A stretch of DNA of 64,000 nucleotides from Micrococcus flavus (GCF_014204815.1 NZ_JACHMC010000001.1:1798001-1862000); one strand, 5' to 3'; counted from the stretch's first letter, positions 1 to 9,085 are shown. Numbers and translations are program-made. Notes: generated by a model from the letters alone, not told the origin.

Positions 1-1548
1 GTCGCCGCGGCCGCGCGTGGGCCGGGGGGCGGCGTCGGCGTCCATGGCGGCGCGCAGCTCGAGGTACTGCTCCACGCCGCCGGGCAGGCCCCGGACCTTC
101 CCGTCCCCGAGCAGGGCCACCTGGTGGTCCGTGACGCGCTCGAGCAGGTAGCGGTCGTGGGAGACGACGACGAGGGTGCCCGGCCAGCCGTCCAGGACGT
201 CCTCGACCGCCGCGAGGGTGTCCGTGTCCAGGTCGTTGGTGGGCTCGTCCAGCATGAGCACGTTGGGCTCCCCCACCAGCAGGCGCAGCAGCTGAAGACG
301 GCGGCGCTCGCCGCCGGAGAGCTCGGACACCTGGGTCCACTGCCGGGAGGTGCCGAAGCCGAGCATCTCCAGCAGCTGCCCGGGGGACATCTCCTTGTCC
401 CCCACCTGGAACGCGGACCCCTCGCGTGCCATGACCTCGGCCACGCGGAGGTGGGCGACGTCGTCGAGCTCCTTCACGTCCTGGGTGAGGGTGGCGGAGA
501 CCACCGTCTTGCCGCGCTTCATGCGGCCGGAGTCCGGGGTGAGCGCCCCGTCCAGCAGGCGCAGCAGCGTCGACTTGCCGGCGCCGTTGACGCCCACCAC
601 GCCCAGGCGCTCGCCCGGGGCCAGGCGCAGGGTGACGCCGTCGAGGATCCGCTTGTCCCCCAGGGTGAGGGAGACGTCCTCGAGGTCGATCACGTCCTTG
701 CCCAGCCGGGCCGTGGCGGTCTTGGCCAGGGAGACGGTGTCCCGCGGCTCGGGGACGTCCGCGATGATCGCGTTGGCCGCCTCGATGCGGAACTTGGGCT
801 TGGAGGTGCGGGCCGGAGCCCCGCGGCGCAGCCAGGCGAGCTCCTTCTTCATCAGCTGCTGGCGCTTCTGCTCGGTGACCTGTGCCTGCCGGGACCGCTC
901 GGCGCGGGCCAGGATCCAGGCCGCGTAGCCGCCGTCGAACGGGTCCACGGTGGCGTCGTGCACCTCCCACGTGCGGGTGCAGACCGCGTCCAGGAACCAG
1001 CGGTCGTGGGTGACCACCACCAGACCGCCGTCGGTGGGGCGCCAGCGCTGCTGCAGGTGGCGGGCCAGCCAGGCCACGCCCTCCACGTCCAGGTGGTTGG
1101 TGGGCTCGTCGAGGAAGAGGACGTCGTCGTCCCCCGCCAGCAGACGGGCCAGCGCGACGCGTCGGCGCTGGCCGCCGGAGAGCCCGGCGACGGTCTGCTC
1201 GAGGTCCAGGCCGGAGAGCAGGCCGGTGAGCACGTCCCGGATCTTGGCGTCCGAGGCCCAGACGTGGTCGTCCACGTCCCCCACCACGGCATGGCGCACC
1301 GTGTCCTCCGGGTCCAGGACGTCCCGCTGGTCCAGCACGCCCACACGCACGCCGCCGCGGCGGGTCACGCGGCCGGTGTCCGGCTCCTGCAGCCCGGCGA
1401 GGATGCGCATCAGGGTGGACTTGCCGTCCCCGTTGCGGCCCACCAGGCCGATCCGGTCCCCCTCGTCCACGCCGAGGGACAGCCCCTCCAGGACGGAGCG
1501 GGTGCCGAAGGAGATGCCGATGTTCTCGGCGCCGAGCAGGTGGGCCAT
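1..1548 (-). CDS. ABC-F family ATP-binding protein (3' end cut by window edge)
   Basis: Soluble tandem ATPase of the ABC-F class, which act on ribosomes (EttA/Uup/Vga-like) rather than in transport. It has two nucleotide-binding domains and no membrane segment. The first Walker A (GRNGDGKST) is near residue 37, followed by an LSGGQ signature and DEPTNHLD; the second half repeats these as GVNGAGKST, LSGGE and DEPTNDLD, with a basic linker between the halves. 516 codons are visible and the frame is still open at base 1, so the C-terminus is missing. The ATG at 1548 lies 38 bases after the ispE stop, so it is probably the last gene of rsmA-ispE-abcF. The subfamily (translation factor or antibiotic resistance) cannot be decided here. 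Confidence 0.9.
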   Translation of the reverse strand, partial: MAHLLGAENIGISFGTRSVLEGLSLGVDEGDRIGLVGRNGDGKSTLMRILAGLQEPDTGRVTRRGGVRVGVLDQRDVLDPEDTVRHAVVGDVDDHVWASDAKIRDVLTGLLSGLDLEQTVAGLSGGQRRRVALARLLAGDDDVLFLDEPTNHLDVEGVAWLARHLQQRWRPTDGGLVVVTHDRWFLDAVCTRTWEVHDATVDPFDGGYAAWILARAERSRQAQVTEQKRQQLMKKELAWLRRGAPARTSKPKFRIEAANAIIADVPEPRDTVSLAKTATARLGKDVIDLEDVSLTLGDKRILDGVTLRLAPGERLGVVGVNGAGKSTLLRLLDGALTPDSGRMKRGKTVVSATLTQDVKELDDVAHLRVAEVMAREGSAFQVGDKEMSPGQLLEMLGFGTSRQWTQVSELSGGERRRLQLLRLLVGEPNVLMLDEPTNDLDTDTLAAVEDVLDGWPGTLVVVSHDRYLLERVTDHQVALLGDGKVRGLPGGVEQYLELRAAMDADAAPRPTRGRGD

Positions 1549-1586
1549 GAGGGGTGGGGCCTTTCGAGACGGGTGGGGGCGGCGGG

Positions 1587-2540
1587 TCAGAGGACGTGGG
1601 CGCCGGGCACGGGCCCGTGCACGGGCAGTGCGGCCACCCCGGTGCGCTCCTCCACCGCCGTGGCCAGGCGCAGGGCGTCCTGCTCGCTGTGGGCGGCCAG
1701 GAGCAGGGTGGGGCCGGAGCCGGAGACCATGGCGCGGAGGGCTCCCTCGTCCATGGCCACGTCCATGACGTCGGAGAGCTCGGGGAACAGCGCGACGGCG
1801 GGGGCCTGGAGGTCGTTCTCCATGGCGGTGGCCAGGGCCAGCGGGTCCGCCCGCGTGAGGGCGCGGACCACGTCCTCGTCCACCTCGGGCACGTCCCGGC
1901 CGGCGGGAGCGCGGCCGGCGGCGCGCAGCTCGTCCAGGGTGCGGAACACCACGGGCGTGGAGAGGCCGGCGTCGGCGGGCAGGAGGACGAGGTGGACGGG
2001 CCGACGGGCGGCCACGGGGGTGAGGTCGGCACCGGTGCCGAGCCCGACGGCGGCACCGCCGAGCACGGCGAACGGCACGTCGGCACCGAGCGGCTCGGCG
2101 ATCTCCGCGAGGCGGGCGCGCGTGAGGCCGGTGTCCCACAGGGCCGCGCAGGCCATGAGGGCGGCGGCGGCGTCGGCCGAGCCCCCACCCATGCCGCCGG
2201 CCACGGGCACCTGTTTGGCGACCTCGAGGTCCACGCCGTGGGTCTCGGGGTCCAGACCCAGGTGCGAGCGCAGGTGCACGGCGGCACGGTGGGCGAGGTT
2301 GCGCTCGTCCCACGGGACGTCCGTGGTGTCCACGAGGCTGACCTGACGGCTGCTGGGACCCACGGTGATCCGGCCGTCCGGGCGGGCCGTGGCGGTGACG
2401 GCCTCCCGGAGGCTCACGGCCAGGTAGACGCTGGCCACCGGGTGGTAGCCGTCCGGGCGCGGCGGCCCCACCCGAAGGGAGAGGTTGACCTTGCCGGGGG
2501 CGGTGGCGGTGACGTGCCGCGCGGACGAGGGCGCGCTCAT
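1587..2540 (-). CDS. ispE: 4-diphosphocytidyl-2-C-methyl-D-erythritol kinase
   Basis: Cytoplasmic GHMP-family kinase of the non-mevalonate (MEP) isoprenoid pathway. It phosphorylates the 2-hydroxyl of CDP-methylerythritol. The 317-residue product has the N-terminal [12 protein letters not shown] motif, the GHMP glycine-rich ATP loop ([17 protein letters not shown], about residues 110-126) and the C-terminal MVSGSGPT motif. The ATG start overlaps the rsmA stop by four bases (ATGA), which implies translational coupling. The rsmA-ispE pair is a very common actinobacterial arrangement and supports the start. Confidence 0.95.
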   Translation of the reverse strand: MSAPSSARHVTATAPGKVNLSLRVGPPRPDGYHPVASVYLAVSLREAVTATARPDGRITVGPSSRQVSLVDTTDVPWDERNLAHRAAVHLRSHLGLDPETHGVDLEVAKQVPVAGGMGGGSADAAAALMACAALWDTGLTRARLAEIAEPLGADVPFAVLGGAAVGLGTGADLTPVAARRPVHLVLLPADAGLSTPVVFRTLDELRAAGRAPAGRDVPEVDEDVVRALTRADPLALATAMENDLQAPAVALFPELSDVMDVAMDEGALRAMVSGSGPTLLLAAHSEQDALRLATAVEERTGVAALPVHGPVPGAHVL

Positions 2541-3463
2541 GCGCAGGCCCCCTGCCGCCGCGACGCGTCCGGGCGGTGCGCCGCGATCCGCGCGAACGCG
2601 GCGATGTCCAGGGACTCCCCGCGCGCCTTCGGGTCCACGCCTGCGGCGAGGAGCGTCTCCTCCGCCAGGGCGGGCGAGCCGGCCCACGAGGCCAGGGCCG
2701 CGCGGAGGGTCTTGCGGCGCTGGGCGAAGGCGGCGTCCACGACGGCGAACACGTCCGTCCGGGCCACGGAGTCCACCGGGGGCTCCCGGCGGGTGAAGGC
2801 CACCAGCCCGGAGTGGATGCGCGGGGCGGGCCAGAACACCTGGGTGCCGATCACGCCGGCCTTGCGGACGTCCGCGTACCAGGCGGCCTTCGCCGAGGGC
2901 ACGCCGTAGGTGCGGGACCCGGGCGGGGCGGCCAGGCGGTCCGCCACCTCCTCCTGGACCATGACGAGACCGTGGCGCAGCCCCGGCAGCTCGGCGAGGG
3001 CGTGCAGGAGCACGGGGACGGCCACGTTGTAGGGCAGGTTCGCCACCAGCGCGGTGGGGCCGGTGGCCGCGACGGGCGGGCGGACGGCGTCGATCTGCTC
3101 CGCGGACAGGGCCAGGGCGTCCGCGTGGAGCACCGCGAGGTCGGCCGCGCGCTCGGGGCGGAACTCGCCGGCGGTCCGAGGCAGTCGGGCGGCCGTGACC
3201 GGGTCGATCTCCACGGCGGTGACGGCGGCCGCGGCGTCCAGGAGGCCGAGCGTGAGGGAGCCCAGGCCGGGTCCGATCTCCAGGACGTGCTCGTCCGGGG
3301 CCAGGTCCGCGGCCGCCACGATCCGGCGGATCGTGTTGGGGTCGATCACGAAGTTCTGGCCCCACTGCTTGGTGGGCCGCAGGTCCAGCTCGGCCGCCAG
3401 ACGGCGCACGTCAGCGGCGCTCAGGAGGGGCGCGGTGGCGGCGGTGTCGGGGGGCTGGACCAT
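2537..3463 (-). CDS. rsmA: 16S rRNA dimethyladenosine transferase
   Basis: SAM-dependent methyltransferase (KsgA) that dimethylates two adjacent adenines in the 3' terminal helix of 16S rRNA during small-subunit maturation. The 308-residue protein shows QNFVIDPN near the N-terminus, SAM-binding [10 protein letters not shown] near residue 62, an acidic residue after the second strand (VEIDP) and catalytic motif IV NLPYN near residue 145. The length fits the family. A TAGACT hexamer lies seven bases before the ATG, suggesting a leaderless transcript that continues into ispE through a four-base overlap. Confidence 0.95.
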   Translation of the reverse strand: MVQPPDTAATAPLLSAADVRRLAAELDLRPTKQWGQNFVIDPNTIRRIVAAADLAPDEHVLEIGPGLGSLTLGLLDAAAAVTAVEIDPVTAARLPRTAGEFRPERAADLAVLHADALALSAEQIDAVRPPVAATGPTALVANLPYNVAVPVLLHALAELPGLRHGLVMVQEEVADRLAAPPGSRTYGVPSAKAAWYADVRKAGVIGTQVFWPAPRIHSGLVAFTRREPPVDSVARTDVFAVVDAAFAQRRKTLRAALASWAGSPALAEETLLAAGVDPKARGESLDIAAFARIAAHRPDASRRQGACA

Positions 3464-3470
3464 GCCGGCG

Positions 3471-3476
3471 AGTCTA
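3471..3476 (-). promoter_or_regulatory. -10 element of rsmA (leaderless)
   Basis: TAGACT on the minus strand, with seven bases between the hexamer and the rsmA ATG. A start site six to eight bases downstream would fall on the initiation codon. No clear -35 hexamer was identified. Confidence 0.5.
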
Positions 3477-3525
3477 CCGGCGGGACCGACACGCTACGGG
3501 CGGGAGCCGGCGGCACCGGGAGGCC

Positions 3526-5346
3526 TCAGGCGGAGAGGTCGCCGAGCTTGACGAGTTCCCGGAACTCCGGGCTGGTCAGCTGGAGGCCGGCGAACGTGCC
3601 CTGGCCGACCACGCGGCCCTGGTCCATGAGGACGATCTGGTCGCACCGCTTCACGGTGGACAGGCGGTGCGCCACCACGATCACGGTGATGCGGCCGCTG
3701 AGGGACTCGATCACCTCGGTGACCTTGCGCTCGGTGAGGTTGTCCAGGGCGGAGGTGGCCTCGTCCATCACCAGGAGACGGGGCCTGCGGTACAGGGCGC
3801 GGGCGATGCCCAGGCGCTGGCGCTGCCCGCCGGACACGCCCACGGCACCCTCGCCGATCACCGTGTCCAGCCCGTCGGGGAGGGCGTCCAGCCACTCGCC
3901 GAGCTGCGCGTCCCGCAGGACGCGCTCCACCTCGGCGCGGTCGGCGGTGGCCACGGCCTCGGCGTCCAGAAGTACGTTCTGGAGCACTGTGCCGTTGACC
4001 ACGGTGACGGACTGGGGGACGAAACCCACGTGATCCCACCAGCCGCGAGGGTTGGGCTCGAGCTCTCGGCCGTCCACGAACACGCCACCCCGCTGCGCAT
4101 GGTGGAATCCGATGAGCAGGTCCACCAGGGTGGTCTTGCCGGCACCGCTGCCCCCCACGAAAGCGAAGGAGGAGCCGAAGGGGATCGTCAAGTCGATCTC
4201 CTTGAGCACCGGCTCGTCCTTGCCGGGGTACGTGAAGCTCGCATTCCTGACCTCGAGGGACCGGGTGAAGTCGATGGTCTCGTACGCCCGGTCGGCGGCG
4301 TCGAGCACCGGCTGCGCGTCCTTCAACTCCTCGACGGTGCGCTCGAAGGCGGGCCAGGACGTGCGGATCTCATTGGAGGTCGCCATGATCGAGGCCATCG
4401 AGGGGAGCACCCGGAAACCGGCCATCGCCAGAAGGGCGAGGGAGCTGAACGCCTGCTCCCCCCTCCCCGTCAGGAACGTGACCGCCACCAGCAGCGCGAT
4501 GGCCACGACGAAGGCGACCTCCAGCACGTACCGGGGCATCATGGTGAGGATCATCTTGAGGCGGACAGCGGCAGCGTTCTCCGTACGGGCGTCCCGGTAC
4601 TCGTGCATGAAGGCGGAGTCATTGCCCCGGATCTTGACATCCTTGTAGTTCTCCAGGCCCTGCAGTGCTGCGGTGCCCGAGCGCTCCCCCGTGACCACCA
4701 GCGTCCATCCGAGCCGCGAAGCAGGACGCCGGATCCAGTACTTCAGGATCAGTGTGATGACCAGGAAGTAGGCGGCCATGCCCAGGGCCGTGAGCGGCAT
4801 GGCGACGCCGACCACCAGGGCGACGGCGACGAGCGTCACCGCGTCCGTCAGGAGAGTCACGGAGCCGCTGATCACGCCCGTGTAGGCCATGCCGACAGTG
4901 CCGGTCACGTTGTTGACCAGGGTGCCCACGGTGCGCGTGAGATGCAGACCATAGTCGGCGCGCAGGTAATAGCGCAGCAGCTTGGACGACGTCTCGATGA
5001 GGTTCCGGTTGGTGAACCCCATGGCCCACCAGCGGAAGCTGAGGACGAGCACCGCTTTGAGGAAGAAGGCCAACACCACCACACCGGCGAACGTGATGGC
5101 GTACCCCGCGGTGGTGCTCACGCCCCAGCCCTGGAGCACCCCCTCGAGGACGGCCACACCCGGTGTGCCGGTCGTCAGGATGTTGACCAGGGGGAGGATG
5201 GAGGCCAGCGCGGCCATCTCCAGCACCGCCACGAGGATCGAGCCGACCACGACGAAGCCCAGGCGGACGCGCATGGGCTTGTCCACGAGGTACTGCGTCC
5301 CGTCAGGCAGGCGGCTCTTGAGAAGGCGGGAGATCACGCCCGCCAT
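3526..5346 (-). CDS. ABC exporter, fused permease and ATPase (MsbA/PglK-like)
   Basis: A 606-residue half-size exporter: an N-terminal domain of about six membrane helices (residues about 25-320) and a C-terminal nucleotide-binding domain with Walker A GGSGAGKTT, signature VSGGQRQR, Walker B LLVMDEATSAL and an H-loop VVAHRLST. This layout is typical of lipid, lipid-linked sugar or peptide exporters that work as dimers; the substrate cannot be told. ATG at 5346 was preferred to an upstream GTG at 5379, which falls in a hairpin. GC is about 60-68% in sampled stretches of the membrane domain, clearly below both neighbours, and the gene separates tatD from rsmA, so it may be a late insertion. Confidence 0.88.
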   Translation of the reverse strand: MAGVISRLLKSRLPDGTQYLVDKPMRVRLGFVVVGSILVAVLEMAALASILPLVNILTTGTPGVAVLEGVLQGWGVSTTAGYAITFAGVVVLAFFLKAVLVLSFRWWAMGFTNRNLIETSSKLLRYYLRADYGLHLTRTVGTLVNNVTGTVGMAYTGVISGSVTLLTDAVTLVAVALVVGVAMPLTALGMAAYFLVITLILKYWIRRPASRLGWTLVVTGERSGTAALQGLENYKDVKIRGNDSAFMHEYRDARTENAAAVRLKMILTMMPRYVLEVAFVVAIALLVAVTFLTGRGEQAFSSLALLAMAGFRVLPSMASIMATSNEIRTSWPAFERTVEELKDAQPVLDAADRAYETIDFTRSLEVRNASFTYPGKDEPVLKEIDLTIPFGSSFAFVGGSGAGKTTLVDLLIGFHHAQRGGVFVDGRELEPNPRGWWDHVGFVPQSVTVVNGTVLQNVLLDAEAVATADRAEVERVLRDAQLGEWLDALPDGLDTVIGEGAVGVSGGQRQRLGIARALYRRPRLLVMDEATSALDNLTERKVTEVIESLSGRITVIVVAHRLSTVKRCDQIVLMDQGRVVGQGTFAGLQLTSPEFRELVKLGDLSA

Positions 5347-5372
5347 CGTAGTGGGCGCACCTGCACGGGGAT

Positions 5373-5393
5373 CTCGCACCGCTCGGGTGCGAG
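5373..5393 (-). terminator. Hairpin after tatD
   Basis: Perfect 8-bp inverted repeat (5373-5380 with 5386-5393) with a five-base loop, 20 bases past the tatD stop. No T-tract follows. It may end the tatD transcript before the exporter gene. Confidence 0.4.
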
Positions 5394-5412
5394 ACCGGAC
5401 CTTTCTCAGCCC

Positions 5413-6384
5413 TCAGAACTCCCCGTAGACCCTCCGCGTCGTCTCCGCGACCGCGCGGGCCAGGTCCGCCACGTCCTCGCCGCGCGCCTCCGCCATGCCA
5501 CGAAGCGTCAGGGGGATGAGGTACGGCGCATTGGGCTGGCCGCGGTGCGGATGCGGGGTGAGGAACGGGGCGTCGGTCTCCACCAGGATCCGCTCCTGCG
5601 GCATGAGCCGGAGGGCCTCCCGCAGCTCGTCGTTGGCCTTGAAGGTCACGGGCCCGGCGAAGGAGGCATGCCAGCCGTGCTCCGCACAGACACGAGCGAG
5701 ATCGGGTCCGCCGGAGAAGCAGTGGAACACCACGTGCGGGGGCAGACCGCCGTCGGCCTCCTCCTCGAGCAGGATCCGGACGACGTCCTCGTGGGCGTCC
5801 CGGTCGTGGATCTGCAGGGCCTTGCCGAGCCGGCGGGCCAGTCGGATGTGCCGCCGGAAGGACTCCTGCTGGGCGGCATGCCCCTCCGCCTCCCGCGTGC
5901 GGAAGTAGTCCAGGCCGGTCTCCCCCACCGCCCGCACGCGGGGATGCGCGGCGAGCTCCTCGATCACCGCGAACGCCTCCTCGAACTCCCCGCGCGCGGT
6001 GAGCCGGGCGGCGTCGTTGGGGTGCAGGGCGATCGCCCCGAGGAGGCGGGACTCGGCCTCCACGGCCTGCACGGTGAACCGGGCCGACTCGACGTCGCAG
6101 GCCACCTGCACGGCCCCCACCACGCCCACGGCCTCGGCGGCGTCCATGGCCTGGTGCACGTCCACCCGGACGAGGCCGTCCCGGAAGTCCAGGTGCGTGT
6201 GGTTGTCCACCACGGGAACGGATAGCGGCTCGGGCGCCGGCGGATACTCCAGACGGCGCTTCTTCCCGGTCTTCTCCTCGCGGGTGTCCCGCCGGGGGCC
6301 CCCGTCCTCGGTGACGGCGGGTGCCTCCGGAGTGCGGTAGGCCTGGGGCGCGGAGGGATCGGGCGTGGACGTCTGATCGGGCAT
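5413..6384 (-). CDS. tatD: TatD family metal-dependent hydrolase
   Basis: A 323-residue TIM-barrel metallohydrolase of the TatD family (DNase or quality-control nuclease). Metal ligands are visible: NHTHLDF near residue 62, the glutamate in VGETGLDYF, the histidine in LQIHDRDAHED, VVFHCFSGG and the late aspartate in LVETDAPFLTP. About 60 N-terminal residues are proline-rich and charged, beyond the usual family start. The ATG at 6384 is chosen over a GTG nine bases upstream because a TAGAGT hexamer lies exactly seven bases before it. In many actinobacteria tatD lies close upstream of rsmA; here an exporter gene intervenes. Confidence 0.92.
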   Translation of the reverse strand: MPDQTSTPDPSAPQAYRTPEAPAVTEDGGPRRDTREEKTGKKRRLEYPPAPEPLSVPVVDNHTHLDFRDGLVRVDVHQAMDAAEAVGVVGAVQVACDVESARFTVQAVEAESRLLGAIALHPNDAARLTARGEFEEAFAVIEELAAHPRVRAVGETGLDYFRTREAEGHAAQQESFRRHIRLARRLGKALQIHDRDAHEDVVRILLEEEADGGLPPHVVFHCFSGGPDLARVCAEHGWHASFAGPVTFKANDELREALRLMPQERILVETDAPFLTPHPHRGQPNAPYLIPLTLRGMAEARGEDVADLARAVAETTRRVYGEF

Positions 6385-6391
6385 GGTCCCC

Positions 6392-6397
6392 ACTCTA
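6392..6397 (-). promoter_or_regulatory. -10 element of tatD (leaderless)
   Basis: TAGAGT on the minus strand, seven bases before the chosen ATG. The expected -35 area falls inside the large inverted repeat at 6401-6447. Confidence 0.45.
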
Positions 6398-6400
6398 CGG

Positions 6401-6447
6401 ACGACGCCGGTCCCGTCACCTCGCCGAGGTGACTGGACCGGCGTCGT
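6401..6447. repeat. 47-base near-perfect inverted repeat (terminator or operator)
   Basis: A 13-bp outer stem (6401-6413 with 6435-6447) and an 8-bp inner stem (6415-6422 with 6426-6433) are separated by one mismatch and closed by a three-base loop. It lies between the aldehyde dehydrogenase stop at 6478 and tatD. A second small hairpin (6455-6460 with 6465-6470) lies nearer the dehydrogenase gene. The position fits a terminator for that gene, an operator over the tatD promoter, or both. Confidence 0.6.
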
Positions 6448-6477
6448 GAGGATCGGGCGCTGCGGCGCCCGGCGGGG

Positions 6478-7965
6478 TCAGGCCTTCTGCCCGGCGAACG
6501 GGTCCGGGATGCCGACGTACTGCACCGTGGTGTACTCCTCGATGCCCTCGGCGCCGCCCTCACGGCCGAGACCGGACTGCTTGACGCCGCCGAACGGGGC
6601 AGCCGGGTTGGAGACCACGCCGACGTTGGCGCCCAGGATGCCGAAGTCGATCTGCTCGGCCACGCGGTACATGCGCGCGGCGTCCTCGGTGAACACGTAG
6701 GAGGCCAGGCCGTACACGGTGTCATTGGCCATCTCGATGGCCTCCTGCTCCGTGGAGAAGGTGACGATCGGCGCCACGGGGCCGAAGATCTCCTCCTGCA
6801 GGATCGGGTTGCCCTTCTGCACCTTCAGCGCGGTGGGGGCGTAGAAGTAGCCGTCGCCCTCGATCTTCTCGCCGCCGGTGAGGATCTCGCCGCCGGCCTC
6901 CACGGCGCGGGTGACCAGCTCGTGGATGTCGTCACGGGCGCCCTCGTCCACGATCGGGCCGAGGGTGGACTCCGGGTCCGTGCCGCGCAGCGGCTTGAGC
7001 GCCTCGAGCTTCGCCACGAACCGCTGGGTGAACTCCTCCACCACGGACTCGTGCACCAGGAAGCGGTTGGCGGCGGTGCAGGCCTCGCCCATGTTGCGCA
7101 GCTTGGCCGCGAACGCGCCGTCCACGGCCTTGTCCAGGTCCGCGTCCTCGAACACGATCAGGGGCGCGTTGCCGCCGAGCTCCATGGAGGTGCGCAGGAC
7201 GTTGTCCGCGGCGTCCTTCATGAGCTTCACGCCCACCGGGGTGGAGCCCGTGAAGGACACCTTGCGCAGGCGGGGGTCCTGCATGATCGGGCCGGAGATC
7301 GCGGAGGCGGAGGAGCCGGACACCACGTTGAGCACACCCTTGGGCAGGCCGGCCTCCTGCATGACCTGCGCGAAGAGCTGCGTGGTCAGCGGGGTCAGCT
7401 TGGCGGCCTTGAGCACCATGGTGCAGCCGGCGGCGACGGCGGGGCCCACCTTGCGGGTGGCCATGGCCAGCGGGAAGTTCCAGGGGGTGATCAGCAGGCA
7501 GGGGCCCACCGGCTTGTGGTGCACCTGCATCCGGAGGGCGCCCTCCGGCATGATCAGGGTGCGGCCGTAGTGGCGCACGGCCTCCTCGGAGAACCAGCGC
7601 AGGAAGCCGTTGCCGTAGGCGACCTCGCCGCGGGCCTCGGCCAGCGGCTTGCCCATCTCCAGGGTCATGAGCAGCGCGAAGTCCTCGGCGCGCTCGTTGA
7701 TCATGTCGTAGGCGCGGCGGAGGATGTCGGCGCGCTCCTTGGCGGGGGTGCGGGCCCAGGCCGCCTGCGCGGCGCACGCCGCGTCGAGGGCGGCCATGGC
7801 GTCGTCCGAGTTCGCATCCTGGAGGCTGGCGATGACCTGGCCGGTGGCCGGGTCCTTCACGTCGAAGGTCTTCCCGGAGGAGGCGTCGCGCCACTGGCCG
7901 TCGATCAGCAGGCCGGTGGGGACGGAGTCCAGCAGGGCCTTCTCGCGCTCGTCGGTCACGGTCAT
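6478..7965 (-). CDS. gabD: NAD(P)-dependent succinate-semialdehyde dehydrogenase-like aldehyde dehydrogenase
   Basis: A 495-residue cytoplasmic aldehyde dehydrogenase that oxidises an aldehyde, probably succinate semialdehyde, to the acid. It has the cofactor-side ITPWNFPLAM segment, the glutamate motif MELGGNAPLIVF and the catalytic cysteine in GEACTAANR, which together resemble the SSADH (GabD) subgroup. The ATG at 7965 has a good ribosome-binding site (AGAGGTG); the open frame extends far upstream but that part has no family similarity. No GABA transaminase gene is adjacent, so the physiological substrate is inferred from family resemblance only. Confidence 0.9.
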   Translation of the reverse strand: MTVTDEREKALLDSVPTGLLIDGQWRDASSGKTFDVKDPATGQVIASLQDANSDDAMAALDAACAAQAAWARTPAKERADILRRAYDMINERAEDFALLMTLEMGKPLAEARGEVAYGNGFLRWFSEEAVRHYGRTLIMPEGALRMQVHHKPVGPCLLITPWNFPLAMATRKVGPAVAAGCTMVLKAAKLTPLTTQLFAQVMQEAGLPKGVLNVVSGSSASAISGPIMQDPRLRKVSFTGSTPVGVKLMKDAADNVLRTSMELGGNAPLIVFEDADLDKAVDGAFAAKLRNMGEACTAANRFLVHESVVEEFTQRFVAKLEALKPLRGTDPESTLGPIVDEGARDDIHELVTRAVEAGGEILTGGEKIEGDGYFYAPTALKVQKGNPILQEEIFGPVAPIVTFSTEQEAIEMANDTVYGLASYVFTEDAARMYRVAEQIDFGILGANVGVVSNPAAPFGGVKQSGLGREGGAEGIEEYTTVQYVGIPDPFAGQKA

Positions 7966-8161
7966 GGGGCACCTCTTTCGAGTCGGTGGAGCGAGGAGCG
8001 GCTCCGGCGCCGTCCTCCATGGCTGAGGAACGGGACGCACCGGCGCCGTATTCCGGCGCGATGGGACGCCGGTCCTGCTCCGGATCCTAGTGAGCGACGG
8101 CGCCGCGGTCGCGTGCGCGTCGGCCGGGAGCGGCGAGCCTGGCCGAACCGTCGAGCCTGCC

Positions 8162-9046
8162 TCACTCCCGCCGCGCGTCGAGCACGGTCTGGTACAGCTC
8201 ACGGCTGCGCAGCCCGTGCGCGGCGGCCACCGTGGCCACCGCCTCCTTCAGCCGGGTCCCCGACGCCGTGAGCGCGGCGACCTCCGCCACCAGGTCCGCG
8301 TCCGACGCCGGGGCGACGTCCTCCGCGGAGGCCGGACCCACCAGGAGGACCACCTCCCCGCGGATCCCCTCCCCCGCCTCCCGCTCGGCGGCCCACGCGG
8401 CGAGCTCACCGGCCGTGCCGCGCACCACCTCCTCGTGCAGCTTGGTCAGCTCCCGGGCCACGCAGGCCGGTCGCCCCTCGCCCAGCACTTCGGCCACGGC
8501 CGCGAGCGCGGCCGCCGTGCGCTGCGGGGACTCGAAGTAGACCACCGTGCGCGCCTCGGCCCGGATCTCCTCGAGGCGGCGGCGCCGCTCCCCGTCCTTG
8601 CGGGGCAGGAACCCGTCGAAGGCGAAGCGGGCTGTGGGGAGTCCGGACAGGGCGAGCGCGGTGGTCACGGCGCTGGCCCCCGGTGCGCAGGTGACCGGCA
8701 GCCCGGCCTCCACCGCGGCGGCCACGAGGCGGTGGCCGGGGTCGGAGACGGCGGGCATGCCGGCGTCGGAGACCATCACCACGGTGGCGCCGGCCCGTAC
8801 CTGGTCCAGGAGGCCCTGGGCGGAGGCGGCCTCGTTGTGCTCGTGGTGCGCCACCATCCGCCCGGTCGGGGTGATCCCGAGCCCCTGGCAGAGTCGGCGG
8901 GTGTTCCGGGTGTCCTCCGCGGCGATCACGTCGGCGGTGGCCAGCAGCTCGCGCAGCCGCCCGGTGGCGTCCCCCAGGTTGCCCAGCGGGGTGGCGGCCA
9001 GGACGATGCGTCCGGGGCCGGCGTCGGCGGTGCTCTGCGGGCTCAT
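8162..9046 (-). CDS. rsmI: 16S rRNA (cytidine-2'-O) methyltransferase
   Basis: A 294-residue SAM-dependent tetrapyrrole-methylase-fold enzyme that 2'-O-methylates a cytidine near the decoding site of 16S rRNA. Family motifs are LAATPLGNLGD at the N-terminus, AEDTRNTRRL, VSDAGMPAVSDPG and FDGFLPRK. A TAGGCT hexamer lies seven bases before the ATG. It is transcribed divergently from the protein mannosyltransferase with only 45 bases between the start codons, the same pairing as in Mycobacterium. Confidence 0.95.
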   Translation of the reverse strand: MSPQSTADAGPGRIVLAATPLGNLGDATGRLRELLATADVIAAEDTRNTRRLCQGLGITPTGRMVAHHEHNEAASAQGLLDQVRAGATVVMVSDAGMPAVSDPGHRLVAAAVEAGLPVTCAPGASAVTTALALSGLPTARFAFDGFLPRKDGERRRRLEEIRAEARTVVYFESPQRTAAALAAVAEVLGEGRPACVARELTKLHEEVVRGTAGELAAWAAEREAGEGIRGEVVLLVGPASAEDVAPASDADLVAEVAALTASGTRLKEAVATVAAAHGLRSRELYQTVLDARRE

Positions 9047-9053
9047 GCCCGCG

Positions 9054-9059
9054 AGCCTA
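9054..9059 (-). promoter_or_regulatory. -10 element of rsmI (leaderless)
   Basis: TAGGCT on the minus strand, seven bases before the rsmI ATG. It lies where the -35 of the divergent pmt promoter would fall. Confidence 0.5.
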
Positions 9060-9079
9060 GCCGCGTCCGTCCCGGCCCG

Positions 9080-9085
9080 TAGCAT
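9080..9085 (+). promoter_or_regulatory. -10 element of pmt (leaderless)
   Basis: TAGCAT, six bases before the GTG start of the mannosyltransferase gene. The two divergent -10 elements are only 20 bases apart. Confidence 0.5.

Noticed and set aside
124-2346. Long plus-strand open frame opposite ispE and abcF
   Set aside because: It is a shadow created by high GC at third codon positions; the peptide is His/Gly/Val-rich low complexity, while the minus-strand frames carry clear family motifs.
3667-6225. Plus-strand open frame of 852 codons opposite the exporter and tatD
   Set aside because: Composition (Gly, His, Gln, Arg-rich, no domain) is that of an antisense shadow; both minus-strand genes are well supported.
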